Source: Persicaria tinctoria
Lineage: Eukaryota; Streptophyta; Magnoliopsida; Caryophyllales; Polygonaceae
NCBI GenBank assembly: GCA_037127255.1
Contig: JBANSL010000012.1
Coordinates: 24,686,615-24,750,614 of the forward strand
Direction: 5' to 3'
Length of the DNA stretch: 64,000 nucleotides
Shown here piece by piece: positions 43,134 to 55,653 of the stretch. Position 1 is the first letter of the stretch. Each line of letters starts with the position of its first letter. A program made the translations under genes and the position numbers. The notes below the pieces were generated by a model. That model was not told the origin of the DNA, did no database searches, and was given only the letters and a program-made list of their open reading frames with translations.

Positions 43134-44030
43134 CTAGTGTAATACCCGTGCCTTAAAGGCACGGGAGCTTGATCCATTTTAATTTGAACATTATTTTATA
43201 TATTTATATAATACTATATTAATATATATACGTGTTTACAACAAAAATATGTATAAATTATTTTTTTATAATTTATAAATTAGTTGGAAAGAGATACGAT
43301 ACAAATTTTGAAAATGATTTAATAAGGTAAAGTAAAATATAAGCTCCCGTACAAATATTAAAAAATCATAAGCACATGATTGTGTGAATAATTTTGAAGT
43401 TATGTAGATGTACATAACTTATTCATTATTTTCATGAGAAAGATGGTTATAAAGAGAGAGAAATAAATAGTGAAAATAAAGGTAAGATGGTAAAAAAAAA
43501 TCCTTAAAGGTAGAAAAGTGATCTAAGAAGCCTCATCCAAGAAGTAAAAGAAGCATTAGTAATGCTTGTGAGTCTTAAAATATTATTTATTTTCGATAGT
43601 CATTTAAGATCTCTAAAATAATGAAATTAAAAAAAACACTTTTTTGGCTCTAATTAATTTTTAAAATCGAATATTTACAAATTGATTATTACATGTTCGT
43701 TGTATGTAGACATTGTGGGGAATATTTCAATCGGTTAAATATGATAAATCAACAATTTCAATATCCAATAATAAAATCAGCCAAGACTTGACGAATGTTC
43801 AATGTATGTAGACGATTAAAATAGATCACAAATTGACATACAACATATCAAATTAAATAATATTTTAGTATAAAAATATGAAACAAATTTGTTTAAAATA
43901 AGAAACAGATATTTTAAAATTTCAGCAAAAATATTGACCAATAAGAAAATACCATTTGAATAAAAAATTCAAGTTTAATTGTGAGCGTGACACATCAGCA
44001 AAATGATAGTAGAATTAATATTATAAATAG
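43134..44030 (-). mobile_element. Helitron, minus strand
   Basis: On the minus strand the 3' end has the hairpin CCCGTGCCTTTAAGGCACGGG-type stem (about 43147-43167) followed by TATTACACTAG and a T. The 5' end is likely at about 44030, where TCTATTTATAATATTAATTC follows an A and is followed by CATTTTGCTGATGTGTCA, as in many plant Helitrons. The interior is noncoding. Confidence 0.6.
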
Positions 44031-44459
44031 ATTACCTATTATCGAAATTAATTTATATAAAAAAATTGAAAAAAAATAATATTTTATATAACTTTTACCA
44101 TTCTAACAAAGTGTGAATGAATATTAAACAACATATTTATCTAAACGAATAGAGAGAGTAGTAAATTTTAACATGATTGGGATAAATGTGATATAATAAA
44201 CAAATATTTAAATGAATTCAATCCGTTAAGATAATGAATGTAGGCAATCCGAGTACATCTTTAATTAATTTTTTTGAAAATGAAATACTTGCATGGTTGG
44301 TGAGAAAATATGAACATATGTGAAAGTTAATTTATACTCTGTAGCATTTTATAAACTGACAATTGGGTATGGGTCTATGCAGAGTATAAATTTCCAAAAA
44401 TAAAATATACCAAGATTCAAATTTAAGTTCAATGTATGTAGACGAATTATGAGAATATT

Positions 44460-45062
<603 letters not shown>

Positions 45063-45628
45063 ATATGTTACCCGTGCTTTTACGCATTTTGTTAATAAAT
45101 TATATTGATTATATTAAAATATTTTTAAATAAAATTTTATGTGAAGATTAAAATAGTTAGTTTGAATTTTTTAATAAAAAAATTCAAGCAATCTTTAAAA
45201 TAATACTAGTTAATTTTTATAAAAACTTTAGATGTGTGGTTGAGAATTAATATAAATATTTTGATGATAAGATTTTATTGTTCAATAGATAAATTAATAA
45301 TGAAACCTTATCATTAGATATAATGAACTAAAATAATCCATCTTAATGACTAAATATAAAATAATTCAAGGTACAATGTTTATAAAAATAACTCATGGTA
45401 AAATGATAGATCTTGTAATTAACCATTTAAGATATGAGATGGACACATTGGATGACATGTGGATAAAATAGAAGAGATATCATTATCTAATGTGGCTTAA
45501 ATATATTAGATCATTATTAATTGATCTATCAAAAACCCATGTCAAATTGCACCAGAAAATGACACATATATGAATTGCACAAGAAGATACTTCAAGTATC
45601 TGTTTTAGTATATTATATATAGGTATAG
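45063..45628 (-). mobile_element. Helitron-like fragment
   Basis: On the minus strand the right side begins CTATACCTATATATAATATA, then CTAAAACAGATACTTGAAG (45629 downward), typical of a plant Helitron 5' region. The left side (about 45066-45085) has GCGTAAAAGCACGGGTAAC, a Helitron 3' hairpin half without a clear CTAG. The interior is AT-rich and noncoding. Confidence 0.4.
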
Positions 45629-46140
45629 TTTTTTTTTTGATTAGGTAAAAGTTCGAGCTCAGACAAGCCTGAAGCTCGAGAGGCCGACGAATCGGCAGAC
45701 GGACAAGCCGTCAACATACAACCAACAAACACACAAATTAACGCAGAAGAAAGAAACAACCCTAAAACTCATATAAGTCACCAGCCAGCGGAAGAGTCGA
45801 GGGAGATCCAAGGCGAGCCGCGAATGCCGAGAACACGGGAGAGTGCGACGACTCTCACGTCATCTCGACGCCGAGAAGGCGGAGAACAGTAACCCACCAT
45901 CGGAAAAGGCGAACCCTAGGGAAGTGCGGACCACCGACGTTGCCCCCACCTAGATGAGGGATCTTCGAAGACCACGAACACCACCACGATCCTCTCGATC
46001 ATACAGGACGCCCGATAGTGCAACCCAACTCGGAACTAAACGCACCCACACCAAAGAAACGACCCGACGCTAACAGAGGGAAACAAATACAAGCCAGAAA
46101 GGGAAGAGCTAAACATCTACCGAAAAATGCGTGTAAACTC
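45629..46140 (-). mobile_element. 5'-truncated LINE 3' UTR with poly(A)
   Basis: Minus strand: a GC-rich segment ends in CGAACTTTTACCTAATC followed by a poly(A) run (45630-45640). This matches the usual 3' end of plant L1-type LINEs (3' UTR, TTACCTAATC, A tail). No reverse transcriptase is included, so it is a 5'-truncated insertion. Several stretches have strong dyad symmetry. Confidence 0.5.
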
Positions 46141-46199
46141 CCGGAACCAAATTTAAAGTCCGAGAAGTACTGTAATTATTTAAACTATTAACACACAAA

Positions 46200-46300
46200 T
46201 TATAATCCAGATCCTTTCGGGATTTTGATTAACCCTTTCAGAAATTTTGTCGAACCCTTTCGGGAGTTTTGTCAAACCCTTTCGGAATTTAAATACCGTT
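46200..46300. repeat. Degenerate 22-bp tandem repeat
   Basis: About four units of the type AACCCTTTCGGGAATTTTGTC follow one another with a 21-22 bp period. Confidence 0.5.
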
Positions 46301-46399
46301 TCAGAGTAGCGTTTTAACCTTAACCGGCAGATTTAAATATATATTTTGTCTTTATTTTGACTGCAATTTTTTTTTTTAGTAAAATAAATTATCGAGCTG

Positions 46400-46432
46400 C
46401 TTCGGGCCCAAGGACAATCCTTGGGCCCGAAG
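46400..46432. repeat. Perfect 15-bp inverted repeat with 3-nt loop
   Basis: CTTCGGGCCCAAGGA is followed by CAA and its exact reverse complement. It would form a strong hairpin. It stands at the left edge of the GC-rich island 46400-47430. Confidence 0.8.
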
Positions 46433-47430
46433 TACAATTAATCGGGTCATGAGTCCAACCACTGAAAGGAAGAACAATCATGGAGGCCGGCATAGGGCTT
46501 GAGCTGCCGGCGACGCCAAGGTGGGATCCGGAGAATGGGTAAGCGAGGCATGACGCCGTTGATGACGACTCCGGAGCCGGACTCGACGAGCAAGGCTCAG
46601 AAAGTGGTCGGGACCCGCTCCACATGAGGTGGAGCCACCAAGGAAAGAAGGAGATGAGCCGGTGGTGGTTGGGGTGGGCATACAATAGTCGGAGGTAATG
46701 CACGAGCCACCGACGATGGATGGCGGCTGCGAAATGCAGTTCATTCTTCTCTCGCCAACGAAGGCGCAAGTTTGAGCCCTGGAGGGGAGTTATCCCAAAG
46801 AGAGAGATTTACAATCTCAGATTTTGACAACAATCCAAGCAAGCTAACATAGAAAACGGATGCACACAATTCAAGATATGGAGGCTCCCGAAGGAGATTT
46901 GGGCTCCCGAAGGAGAGTTTTTTTTTCACTTAAGTACAACCTAAAAAAAATAACCTCAACCCCTTTAAAAATAACCCGCAAACAAACACGCCCTTAGGGC
47001 GTGTCCGCCAGTGGATTGCAGTCAACGGAGACGACGGTTGACGGCAAAGGAGAAACTCGAAGACGAAGACGGAACCAAAACCGACAAACATCAGGAAGAC
47101 AACGCGGATGGCAGACCTCGCAATCGCCGACCGAAGAAGGAGAATCGGAAGCGGAGGAAGAGATGACAGACATCTGAGACCCAAACGAAGAAGATGAGTC
47201 GGGAGTTGCAGACCCATGGAACAAGGGAAAAGGCCCGAAATCAGCCTTCCTGCAACTCGAATCGATAGCAAAACAAGGATTTCTAGGCACAAAAGGCCAC
47301 GATCTATCTGAAATTTGGGGTACAGAAGAAGATTTGGGTGATGAATAGAGGATTTTGGCCACAAATTAGGGATAGAAAGATGCAGACTGGAATGGAATTT
47401 GGGGGCGCGTCGGAGCGCGTACTCCACCAG
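46433..47430 (-). other. GC-rich island, possible captured gene sequence
   Basis: Two blocks (46440-46770 and 46980-47430) are much richer in GC than their flanks and have long open frames on the minus strand (from 47362, Ser-rich, and from 47427, Leu-rich) that overlap each other. No domain was recognised, and the two frames cannot both be real. Capture of a 5' gene end by a Helitron or Mutator-like element is possible. Confidence 0.3.
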
Positions 47431-47486
47431 CCCCCAAAAAAATAGGCGATGATGTTTCCATTGCTAGTGTCTTTTTTTTAGATGTT

Positions 47487-47845
47487 GCTATATGCACCGG
47501 AGACAGGTGCTATATGCGCTACAACAGACGAATCTAGGATCAGTGCATTGTAAAAAAATATAAAAAAAATACATAGGACGGATCTATGATCCGTCCTATA
47601 TAAACAAACAAATTAAAAAAAAAAAAAAAGGAGACAACAAGGACGGATCTTGCATCCTCCCTTACTTTGGTTTGAAATGAAAAAGCTGCAGTTGGAGCTT
47701 TTCTTTTCACTTTTTCTTTTTTTTTTTTAATAATTTACATAGGACGGATCCTAAATCCGTCCGTATATTTTTTAAAAGTTTACATAGGACGGATCCACGA
47801 TCCGTCCTCGTAATGCATATAGAACCTGCCCCCAGTGCATATAGC
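47487..47845. mobile_element. MITE with GGACGGATCC palindromes
   Basis: Inverted ends of about 31 bp: GCTATATGCACCGGAGACAG (47487) and the reverse complement of GCTATATGCACTGGGGGCAG (ending 47845). The inside carries three palindromes of the form TAGGACGGATC-N-GATCCGTCCTA (about 47572, 47740 and 47785) and one half copy near 47642. Noncoding. Confidence 0.65.
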
Positions 47846-48087
47846 CAAGCCGTTTTTTTTCCCATCTTGTTTCTAACACATATTGGCTCAGCTGGTAAAG
47901 ACATTATATATAGGTATATAGATATATAGATTAGATTCTTAAGGTCCACTATTTTTTTTAGTTAGAATCTTTTTCAACTTAGATTTTTATTCTTTGTAAT
48001 ATTGGTGACAAATTTGTCCCATGACTAGTCGAAGCAATTATTACCAATCGAACCAATTAAATTAATAACAAATTATATTTGTAACCA

Positions 48088-48156
<69 letters not shown>

Positions 48157-49162
48157 GTGGTGGTGCTGGTTTGCCAATGTCTGATGCTTGATGTACAGTA
48201 TTTCTAAAGACCTAAATCCCCCAATTCTTCAATCTTTAGAGGGTCATTCGACCGGATCAATGTCTCGTGCAACTCTTGATTTGTTCTCAAGACTTTTTTG
48301 TTTCTCCATCCTCCAATCTGATAAATAAATGGATAATATTTATTAATTTTCTACCTATTATTTTATTTTATTTTTAAAATAGAGTGGGCTAAAGCGAACC
48401 CTAATCCACCTTTTGTGCATGTGCATGTGATTTTGGATGAATTTGTGTTCAAGGCTACTTTTTATTGGTTGATCGGATTGTATTTTACTACTATTTTAAC
48501 CTAAATGCTAATAGATTAAATGTTTTTCTAATATATCTCCTTAGAAAGATTTCTAATAATCCTAAAAAAATAATTTTTGAAAAAGTTAAAATAATTTAAT
48601 TTTGATAAATCTTTCCCAATCAGGTTTCTTACTTTATAATATGCCCTTATAGCACATAGAAAATTTCCCCAATAATTTAGTTATGTTGTTTCTGGCGCAA
48701 CAGCAATACAGATGAAACTTCGGTTTAATGGACAAGCAGATGAAAACTAGATTGGGATATACGAGAGCAAGTTCAATTGAAGAAGATATGGTTGGCTTTT
48801 TTACAAAATAATTGTATTTGAAGCTATACTTGTGAGGTTGTTAAGCTATGTTCAAGGACTTCATCATTGAGAACCGAAGCACCAAGTAGCACAGAAATCA
48901 AACACGGCAAGATCAATACAAAAACGCATTGTAGTACTTAACTCATCGATCAGCCTAACTCCTTCAGGGCCTCTCTTACAATAACAAAAAACTGGGTTTC
49001 AAAGTTCCTCAATGACAATACAGACTTGGAATCTCGACGGTATAAACACTAACAGAGGAATTCTCGCTCTATATGACACCTCTCACCTGCAGAAGGCAAT
49101 GAAATCAAGATGTTGGGAGATTTTCTTGAAAATTCATGGTCCGAGTATAGAGACTTGGCTCC
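47846..49162. other. Spacer and 3' flank of NUP50
   Basis: AT-rich DNA with an (ATT)n tract at 48088-48155. No gene was recognised. The right part (about 48850-49162) is less AT-rich and likely includes the 3' UTR of the minus-strand NUP50 gene. Confidence 0.4.
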
Positions 49163-50536
49163 TCACTCTTCTGCAGCCTTGGGAGAATCTTCAGATGTCT
49201 TTGAAGCCGGGGCTGCTGCTTCACCCTTGTATGCTGAGACAGCAGTGCAGAATGTTTCAACAAAAGAAGCATCCTTGAACTTGAGAGCAATTGTTGCCAA
49301 CCCAGTCTTTTCCTCAGTAGCACTATTTAGACATGCGAAACTGATCCCCTTTTTTTCCATCTTTGCCAGCTTGATGTCCGGGTACAAGTTAGCATTCAAA
49401 ATCAACCTGTAATTGCCACGAGCTCGCATAACCAATCTGCCTTTTTTAGCCCCGGTATTGGAAACGTTGAGCTTCACCTCTCCCTTTCCACGCTCCTTCC
49501 AGCCACCATCTGAGAATTCAAATAGAGCAGAGTCAGCAGTGAAAATCGTTTCCTCATTCTCTTCCCCTGTCTCAACAGGGACCTCCTGCATTGCTGGGAA
49601 GGTAGCTCCCTCCGTCTTGTTTCCAGAGGCTGATGCTGCACTAAACAAGGGCGTGCTCCCATTGTTGGTGGTACCAAAACTGAAGGGAGGAGGCGAAGAT
49701 TGGTCAGTTTTGGACCCAAAACCAAAACCTGACCCGGAAGGGGATCCGTCTGTTGAAATTGACCCAAATGAAAATGAACTAGAGAAACCGCCTGTGCCAG
49801 CAAACCCAGTGAACGCATTTTTACTGCTTGAAAGTTGTTGGAAGGAACTAAAGGGGGGAGCATCTGCAGCGGCATCAGATTTGTCAACATCTTTCTTCTC
49901 CTCGTCGTCTTCTTTTTTATCCCCATTTACAGCAATGTCACCCTCAGTTTTATCTTGACCATCAGCTGGCCCGTGATGATCATTTGTTTCCTCGTTCTTG
50001 GTTTCAAGTGATCTTTTGTCATCTGCCGTGGCTTCAGCTTCCTTTACAGGGCTCTGACCATCTTCATTGTTACCCATTGAATTTCCTTCTTCAGCTGGTT
50101 TCCTAACACTGTCAACTTTCTCCTTGTCTACGTCTACAGAGGACTCATCTACCGCTTCATCAGTCTTCTCTTCCAACTCCTGCTCATTGATTTTACGCTC
50201 TTCACCAGTTTCTTTGCTTGCTTCGTACTCTTTATTCTCCACACCTGCAGCCAGCAGTTCACTCTTGGGGTCCACTGCGGCAGGGGTAGAGACAGGAGGT
50301 ACTAATCGTATCCCAGCAAAAGGATTTGAAGTGGGTGCAGAAGGTGTTGATGAAGCCGGCTGACGACGAACTTTGACTATTCTTCTAGCAGCTAGCACCT
50401 CATCACTTGCTTTCTTGAAGGTTCCCAATTCCTGTTCTGAAACATCATCTTCATCATCAAGACCAGGATTGTCTTTAGAGATTTCCCTCCCAGCAGCTCT
50501 TTTCTTGGAAGGAGGAAGAGTGTTCTCGTTCCCCAT
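49163..50536 (-). CDS. NUP50: Nuclear pore complex protein Nup50 (RanBP-domain nucleoporin)
   Basis: A 457-residue protein of the nuclear basket that binds importin-alpha and Ran-GTP and helps release import cargo. The N-terminal NUP50 motif (about residues 1-60) includes KKRAAGREI and a basic stretch. A long acidic, Glu/Asp/Lys-rich middle follows. FG-type repeats (FSFG, FGFG, FSFG) lie at about 250-300. A C-terminal Ran-binding domain spans about 330-440 (GWKERGKGEVKLNV, GRLVMRARGNYRLILNANLY). The length fits plant Nup50a/b. The coding part has no intron. I start at Met 50536 (MGNENTLPP); the eight upstream in-frame codons follow a splice acceptor (AATGCAG at about 50553-50559) and are 5' UTR. 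Which of the two plant paralogues it is cannot be decided. Confidence 0.9.
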   Translation of the reverse strand: MGNENTLPPSKKRAAGREISKDNPGLDDEDDVSEQELGTFKKASDEVLAARRIVKVRRQPASSTPSAPTSNPFAGIRLVPPVSTPAAVDPKSELLAAGVENKEYEASKETGEERKINEQELEEKTDEAVDESSVDVDKEKVDSVRKPAEEGNSMGNNEDGQSPVKEAEATADDKRSLETKNEETNDHHGPADGQDKTEGDIAVNGDKKEDDEEKKDVDKSDAAADAPPFSSFQQLSSSKNAFTGFAGTGGFSSSFSFGSISTDGSPSGSGFGFGSKTDQSSPPPFSFGTTNNGSTPLFSAASASGNKTEGATFPAMQEVPVETGEENEETIFTADSALFEFSDGGWKERGKGEVKLNVSNTGAKKGRLVMRARGNYRLILNANLYPDIKLAKMEKKGISFACLNSATEEKTGLATIALKFKDASFVETFCTAVSAYKGEAAAPASKTSEDSPKAAEE

Positions 50537-51840
50537 CAAAGGTAAAGGCAATAACTGCATTGAATCATAATAATGAAAAAATGAACTGGTGATTGCTTAG
50601 ATCCCTCGCAGCAAAAAAGAGGTTGAAATTGGAAACAAAATATATGAAACAAAACTGCATAAATTGCCCAAAACTGATCATCAATTGAAAACATTTGGAC
50701 CATAAAACCAAGAGGGGAAGCATAAGATGCATTGTTTCATTGTAATTAGCAAAATACCACTCCCATTCAACTATTTCATTAAGAATGGGTGAAACTTCAT
50801 CGTCATTGTCAGCTCTATTAAGAAACAGCAAAACACAAGCACAAGCAGTACCACAACACGCTTTTATAGATTCATCACATGGAAACATTCACATTCAGAA
50901 CATGACCACTTTGATCACTTAAGACAACTAAGCCACGAACAATTTGGGGTAAATTATCAACAATTCTCTATGCCACTGTCGTTCAAATTTTGAATATCTT
51001 ATAAGAACAAAACGAAGGTGTAAAGTGTAAACTTCTAGAAAAAGTAAAAAGGCAAAGGTTGAACAGCCAATAAAACAACTTTGTAGCCTTTCAATCTGCC
51101 CGTACAACAACAAATGGCTATATAACTATACAAGGATCTTCACTCTCTTAATCAGCAACAACTGATTCAAATTGACTGGTAACGTAATACCAAGAAACAT
51201 AACATGTTATGAACTTGATTATTTTTCCTTTCATTCGCACTGGTTAGAAATCACAAATTCCTCAATCGTTACATTCCTCCTAACAGCTAGGATCATGGAG
51301 ACCACCTAACCTACGAGCTTACAAGTTACAAATCTCAAAGATCGAAATTCAAAAGTGGATTCTTCTTCGCAATCGAAAACAAATGCGGAGATGAACGGGA
51401 AAACGAGAAACACAAATTCATCTAACAGACAAAGGTAACATAAGCAAAGAGAAACAAATTGAATTTGAATGATCCTAAAAACAATTTAAAGCACAGAAAC
51501 GACGAGGAAACGAGTTCAGCAGGAAAAAAATTAGAAAAGGGAAAGCAAATCGTCCATGTTAGCGCACTGAAACGGACAGAAATCAAACGAAACCATCACT
51601 TCAGCGAACTCTCAATCAGCAGTTCGCAACTTCCAACAATGCAACCTCAAGAACAAGGAGTAGTCTAAAAAATGCAAGTAAAAATTCGAGAGAGAGAGAG
51701 AGAGAGAACTAACTGGTGCCTGTTGGCCCTTGAGACAGTAATCCGGCGGTGCGTAGCGGAGTAGAGGAGGCGGTGGGATGTAGGCTACGGCAGCGATGTG
51801 GAGGCGGCGAAGGGTTTAGGGTTACACGTACACTTGCTAC
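50537..51840 (-). promoter_or_regulatory. NUP50 leader: 5'-UTR intron, first exon and telo-box
   Basis: A leader intron of about 1.15 kb is bounded by the acceptor AATGCAG near 50553 and a donor CACCA|GTTAGT near 51711. The first exon and promoter region (51712-51840) hold a telo-box-type AACCCTAAACCC (51812-51823, minus strand), common at 5' ends of plant genes active in dividing cells, and a (GA)n tract at 51688-51706 just inside the intron. The open frames inside the intron are not supported. Confidence 0.55.
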
Positions 51841-52095
51841 TTGCTAGTGAGGGAGCGAAAGACAACGAATAAGATTTGTCTCAAATTCCCAATTTGAAGG
51901 GAGGAAATAGAGTGTGGTAAGGTGTAGCATATGCAGGTTCCAGCCAATCGTATCAGTACACGTGGATGATTGGCGCTCATGCATCTGGCGTGCTTTCTTG
52001 CTGCACTACACATGCATTGCATTCGGGTTTTGGCCCCAACAAATTGGGCTAGAGAGAAGTAGAACACAACAAACGTTACATTACAAACCCCCACT
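51841..52095. other. NUP50 upstream spacer
   Basis: Non-repetitive sequence between the NUP50 5' end and the fold-back MITE. No separate gene is supported; it is the likely distal promoter of NUP50. Confidence 0.4.
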
Positions 52096-52104
52096 TAAAA
52101 AAAA

Positions 52105-52973
52105 GGCAAAATTGCATAAAACCACCCTTTAAATATGGTGTTTTTCAAAAAAACACCCCTTAAAATGAAAATTGCAAAAAAAACACCAGTTAAAACAGAT
52201 TTCTTTGCAAAGTCACACTCATCACCCAATTTTCGTTAATTAAACGTTAAACTGTGTGTAAATTCAATTAGGCCCCTTATTTTTATTATTAGTTTACTCA
52301 ATTCAATTGGTATTAGTTGATATTTAACTTTTTTGACATTTTTTCAAAAGCAAAAAACACTATAAAATATCAAAAAAAAAAAATTTAAAGAATTTCATAC
52401 TTACAAAAAAACTCTATAAAAAAATGATGTGTAATTTATGTTTTATACATATAAAAAATATATAATACTAGGGCTACTTGAAGAAAATAAATATTTTAAA
52501 AAAAAATGTTTCATACAGTTTTTATTATTCTAAAAATGTATGTGGAATAGTGAACATATTTTTAGAATAATAAAAACTATCATTTTTTAAAATTTTATCT
52601 TCTTCAAGTATCCCTTTAGTAATATACACTTTTTAAAATATATAACACATCAATTATATCTATTTTATAGTGTTTTTACTAGTAAGTGTGAAATTATATA
52701 TAAAAAAATGATATTTTATAATAAAAAATACTTTTGAAAAAACATGTTAAAAGGTAAAAAATAATTAATATCGATGGGATAAAGTAAAATAATAATAAAA
52801 ATAACGGATATAATTTTTTCCATGCACTTTAATATTCAATTAACGGAAAATTGGTGATGGGTGTGACTTTGTAAAGAAAACGATTTTAAAGGGTGATTTT
52901 CTGCAATTTTCGTTTTAAGGAGTGGTTTCACGCAAAACACTCTATTTAAAGGGTGGTTTTATGCAATTTACCC
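52105..52973. mobile_element. Fold-back Mutator-type MITE
   Basis: Very long inverted ends (about 145 bp: GGCAAAATTGCATAAAACCA on the left and GGGTAAATTGCATAAAACCA inverted on the right) are flanked by a 9-bp duplication TAAAAAAAA (52096-52104 and 52974-52982). The inner part is also nearly self-complementary: CTACTTGAAGAAAAT at 52474 pairs with ATCTTCTTCAAGTA near 52600. The whole 869-bp element can fold into one long hairpin. It lies just upstream of NUP50. Confidence 0.8.
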
Positions 52974-52982
52974 TAAAAAAAA

Positions 52983-54300
52983 ATGTTACGTTACAAATCG
53001 AAAAGAATTAATTTTTGTTTAAGCCTAAAAAAAGGAATGAAATTTACCTTCCAAACTGTGTCTTTGGATTCCATAACTGATTTTCTATCTGGACGCCTAA
53101 TTATGAATTATTCTCCTTAATTTAATTATTTTAGCCTTTTTTTATTCGGTTTTTCCATCTTATATTCTAAGAGCATAGGATAAGACTCTAAATTATGAAA
53201 GATTCCTTACAAAAAAAAGGCAAGTGACCTTAAGAATTTTAATTCAAAAAAGCTAAACTAATTTTAAAAATTTTGAAAAAAACAAACTTAGTGTCTTATG
53301 AAAAATCGTTTTTTATTATTGATTTTTTTAGGGTCGACACTTTATTTGGTTGAAAATCTTTCCCAATTAGATTTCTTAAAGGGGTTATTATACATGCGGT
53401 CAATTTCTCATCAAATGCACAAAAAATTCAATGGCTTCGGATGTCAAAAAGTGTTGTTGCTTGAAAACAATTTACCAATATCGGCTTCCTGTGTCGATAG
53501 ACATAGACAAACATTTTGTAAACGCAGGAAGCCAGAGCCGGAAAATTATTTTCAAGCAAAAATACTTGTCGACATCGGAAATCGGTGAATTTGCGGTGCA
53601 TTCAAGAAATTGGTCGTTTACATAACAAGCCAATAATTTAATTATAAATTTAAGCACTTTTCAATTATTTTGATTGTGTAATTATATCAATTAATTACAT
53701 TAAGTTTATAAATATAATTATAAATTTTACGTGATGATGGGTATTTGGTGGACACACATTATTTTGAACATATTGTAAATTGTGTAACCAAAAAATTGAA
53801 AAATGTTTAAATTTATGTTTAAATTATAATTATAATTATTATAATGTAGGAGAATCCAAACACACCCAAGTATTTTAACTTCTAATCCTTGATCCAAGTA
53901 TTTTAACTAGATAGTTTATAACTATTAAAACATGAGCATGCATTAGAAAAATTGTTAGTGGTGTATAAACGAGTTATTAAATACCATATATTGCGTTTAC
54001 ATTCGTTTTATTTTGATCCTTGACCCTTTTTTGTGTGTGCTTTGATTACTCTTATTTAAACTCAACCTTCTACATTAACTTCATTTTGGTAACTAATGTT
54101 TTAATTCAATTCCTCATCTTTGTTATGTTTCTCATTAGGTTGGTTCTATTTTTTCTTCATTTCGGTTTCTAGTTTACTATTCTTCTTCATGCTACTCATT
54201 ACTCATTAGGTCTCGGACAAGGCTCACCTTTTTTTTTTTTTGTATATTAAAATTAAAATACTGCGCTCCAATCCTTTCAATTCCGATTAACATTGCTTGT
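52983..54300. other. AT-rich intergenic stretch
   Basis: No gene recognised. A moderately open segment at 53298-53625 has frames on both strands without coding bias. The phrase AATCTTTCCCAATnAGRTTTCTTA occurs here (53347) and near 48603, so part may be a dispersed repeat. Confidence 0.35.
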
Positions 54301-55653
54301 TCAGACAATGGCTATTAAGATCTGAATGAAATGATTCGATTTCGAGTAAACACACCCATCTGGAACTTCAGTATGAGAAAACAGGGAACTCAGAAGAGCA
54401 ATTAATCTATCAATTCATCGTTACTCTTCAATACATTCGAAACATCAACAACTCAAGATCACCAAACTTTGCTCATCTGCCAAAACAAAAACCTCTAGTG
54501 ATTGAAGATTGGGTGGTAGGCTGAGAACCATGAAGACATTGCAAAATCCAAGCAAAAACAAATCGGGTAACCAAGTAGTTAAAACTATAAGAGCCTTTCT
54601 ACATTCACAAATGGCACAGAATCACTTTATAGAGAGGAGAGAAGGGACGGCTACCCACACTGGAAAAATGTCCTAAAACAGCTACCAAGCAGGGTGAAAG
54701 TAGTGACTAGAACAATGTCTGGTATGCTAAAATTTTCGGCAGAATACACAAGCCATGATACGACAATGGTGGAAAACCTGTTCCCTTCGTAAATTAGCAT
54801 CCAACTTCAACAGAAACCCTGAAGCAAATTAGAGAAAAACAAGTGAAGCCAATGGAAATTTGATGACAATCAAATGCCATCTTGGAGTGCAATCTACAGT
54901 GCCATCTCCTCAAGAAAGTACCAATGTGTTTTTTTCTTTCTGAAAGATGCTTGAGAGGCTCCAGCCTCAATAAAATTGTAAAGGAGAGTACGGATTTGGA
55001 AGCCAATAAAAGCTAAACATATCTGGGGTATATTAACTTGGTTACTTTATCAGGTTTATTCTTAGGAAGACGATGATATTAAGCAAATATATGAAACAAT
55101 GCTTGAATATAACTAGCAGATGCTAGAACACAAAAAAAAAGTCATTACCTTGACACAGCTAAAACCAGCACACTTCTGTTTAAAGTCTATGTTTGATGAG
55201 TGATCACTGCAAAACCCACAAACAGAACGGAGAGTAAGATTCAAGAGTGACGTACAATACATCATGGGCAAAACAGAAACATGTATATATATATTGATGA
55301 AAATGATCCATCTTAATCAAAGATCTTTTTAATTATTGTTAGGTCTAATTGGGAATTTGGGATGAAGGGAGAAACTGTTCAATGCTTGATTAGTTAGTTG
55401 AATAGGTGGCGTACTGTCACTATAAAAGGGCAAAACTAGTTTGAAGGGATAAACTGTTCAATGCTTAGTTAGTTAGTGCTTCAAGGATCAAACAATTCGG
55501 CAACAAGACAAAAGATCAGAGAAACCAAAAATGGAAACAGCATGTAACCAAGGGCAAGGGAGCCAAAGGGAAAGTTAGATGTGGCGCTTCAAAGATAAAC
55601 AACTAATCACCAGAGACAAAATTTGGATTTTCACACTGGCTCAACCAATGCCT
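54301..55653 (-). other. 3' region of the beta'-COP gene with a spliced UTR exon
   Basis: Downstream of the stop codon there is a small exon-like segment, 55206-55149 (58 nt), with good borders (TTTTGCAG| before it and GTCAAG|GTAATG after it) and no coding continuity. It suggests that some transcripts splice within the 3' UTR. The remainder to about 54300 is non-repetitive and may hold the last UTR exon. At 55373 and 55452 the phrase AAACTGTTCAATGCTT is repeated. Confidence 0.4.

Noticed and set aside
46930..47427. Leu-rich membrane-protein-like frame in the GC-rich island
   Set aside because: It overlaps another equally long frame, has no recognisable domain and no splice or promoter support.
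49413..50363. Plus-strand Ser/Pro-rich frames opposite NUP50
   Set aside because: They are antisense shadows of the NUP50 coding sequence.
53298..53625. Small secreted-like open frame
   Set aside because: Overlapping frames on both strands, AT-rich codons and no start or splice context; likely chance.
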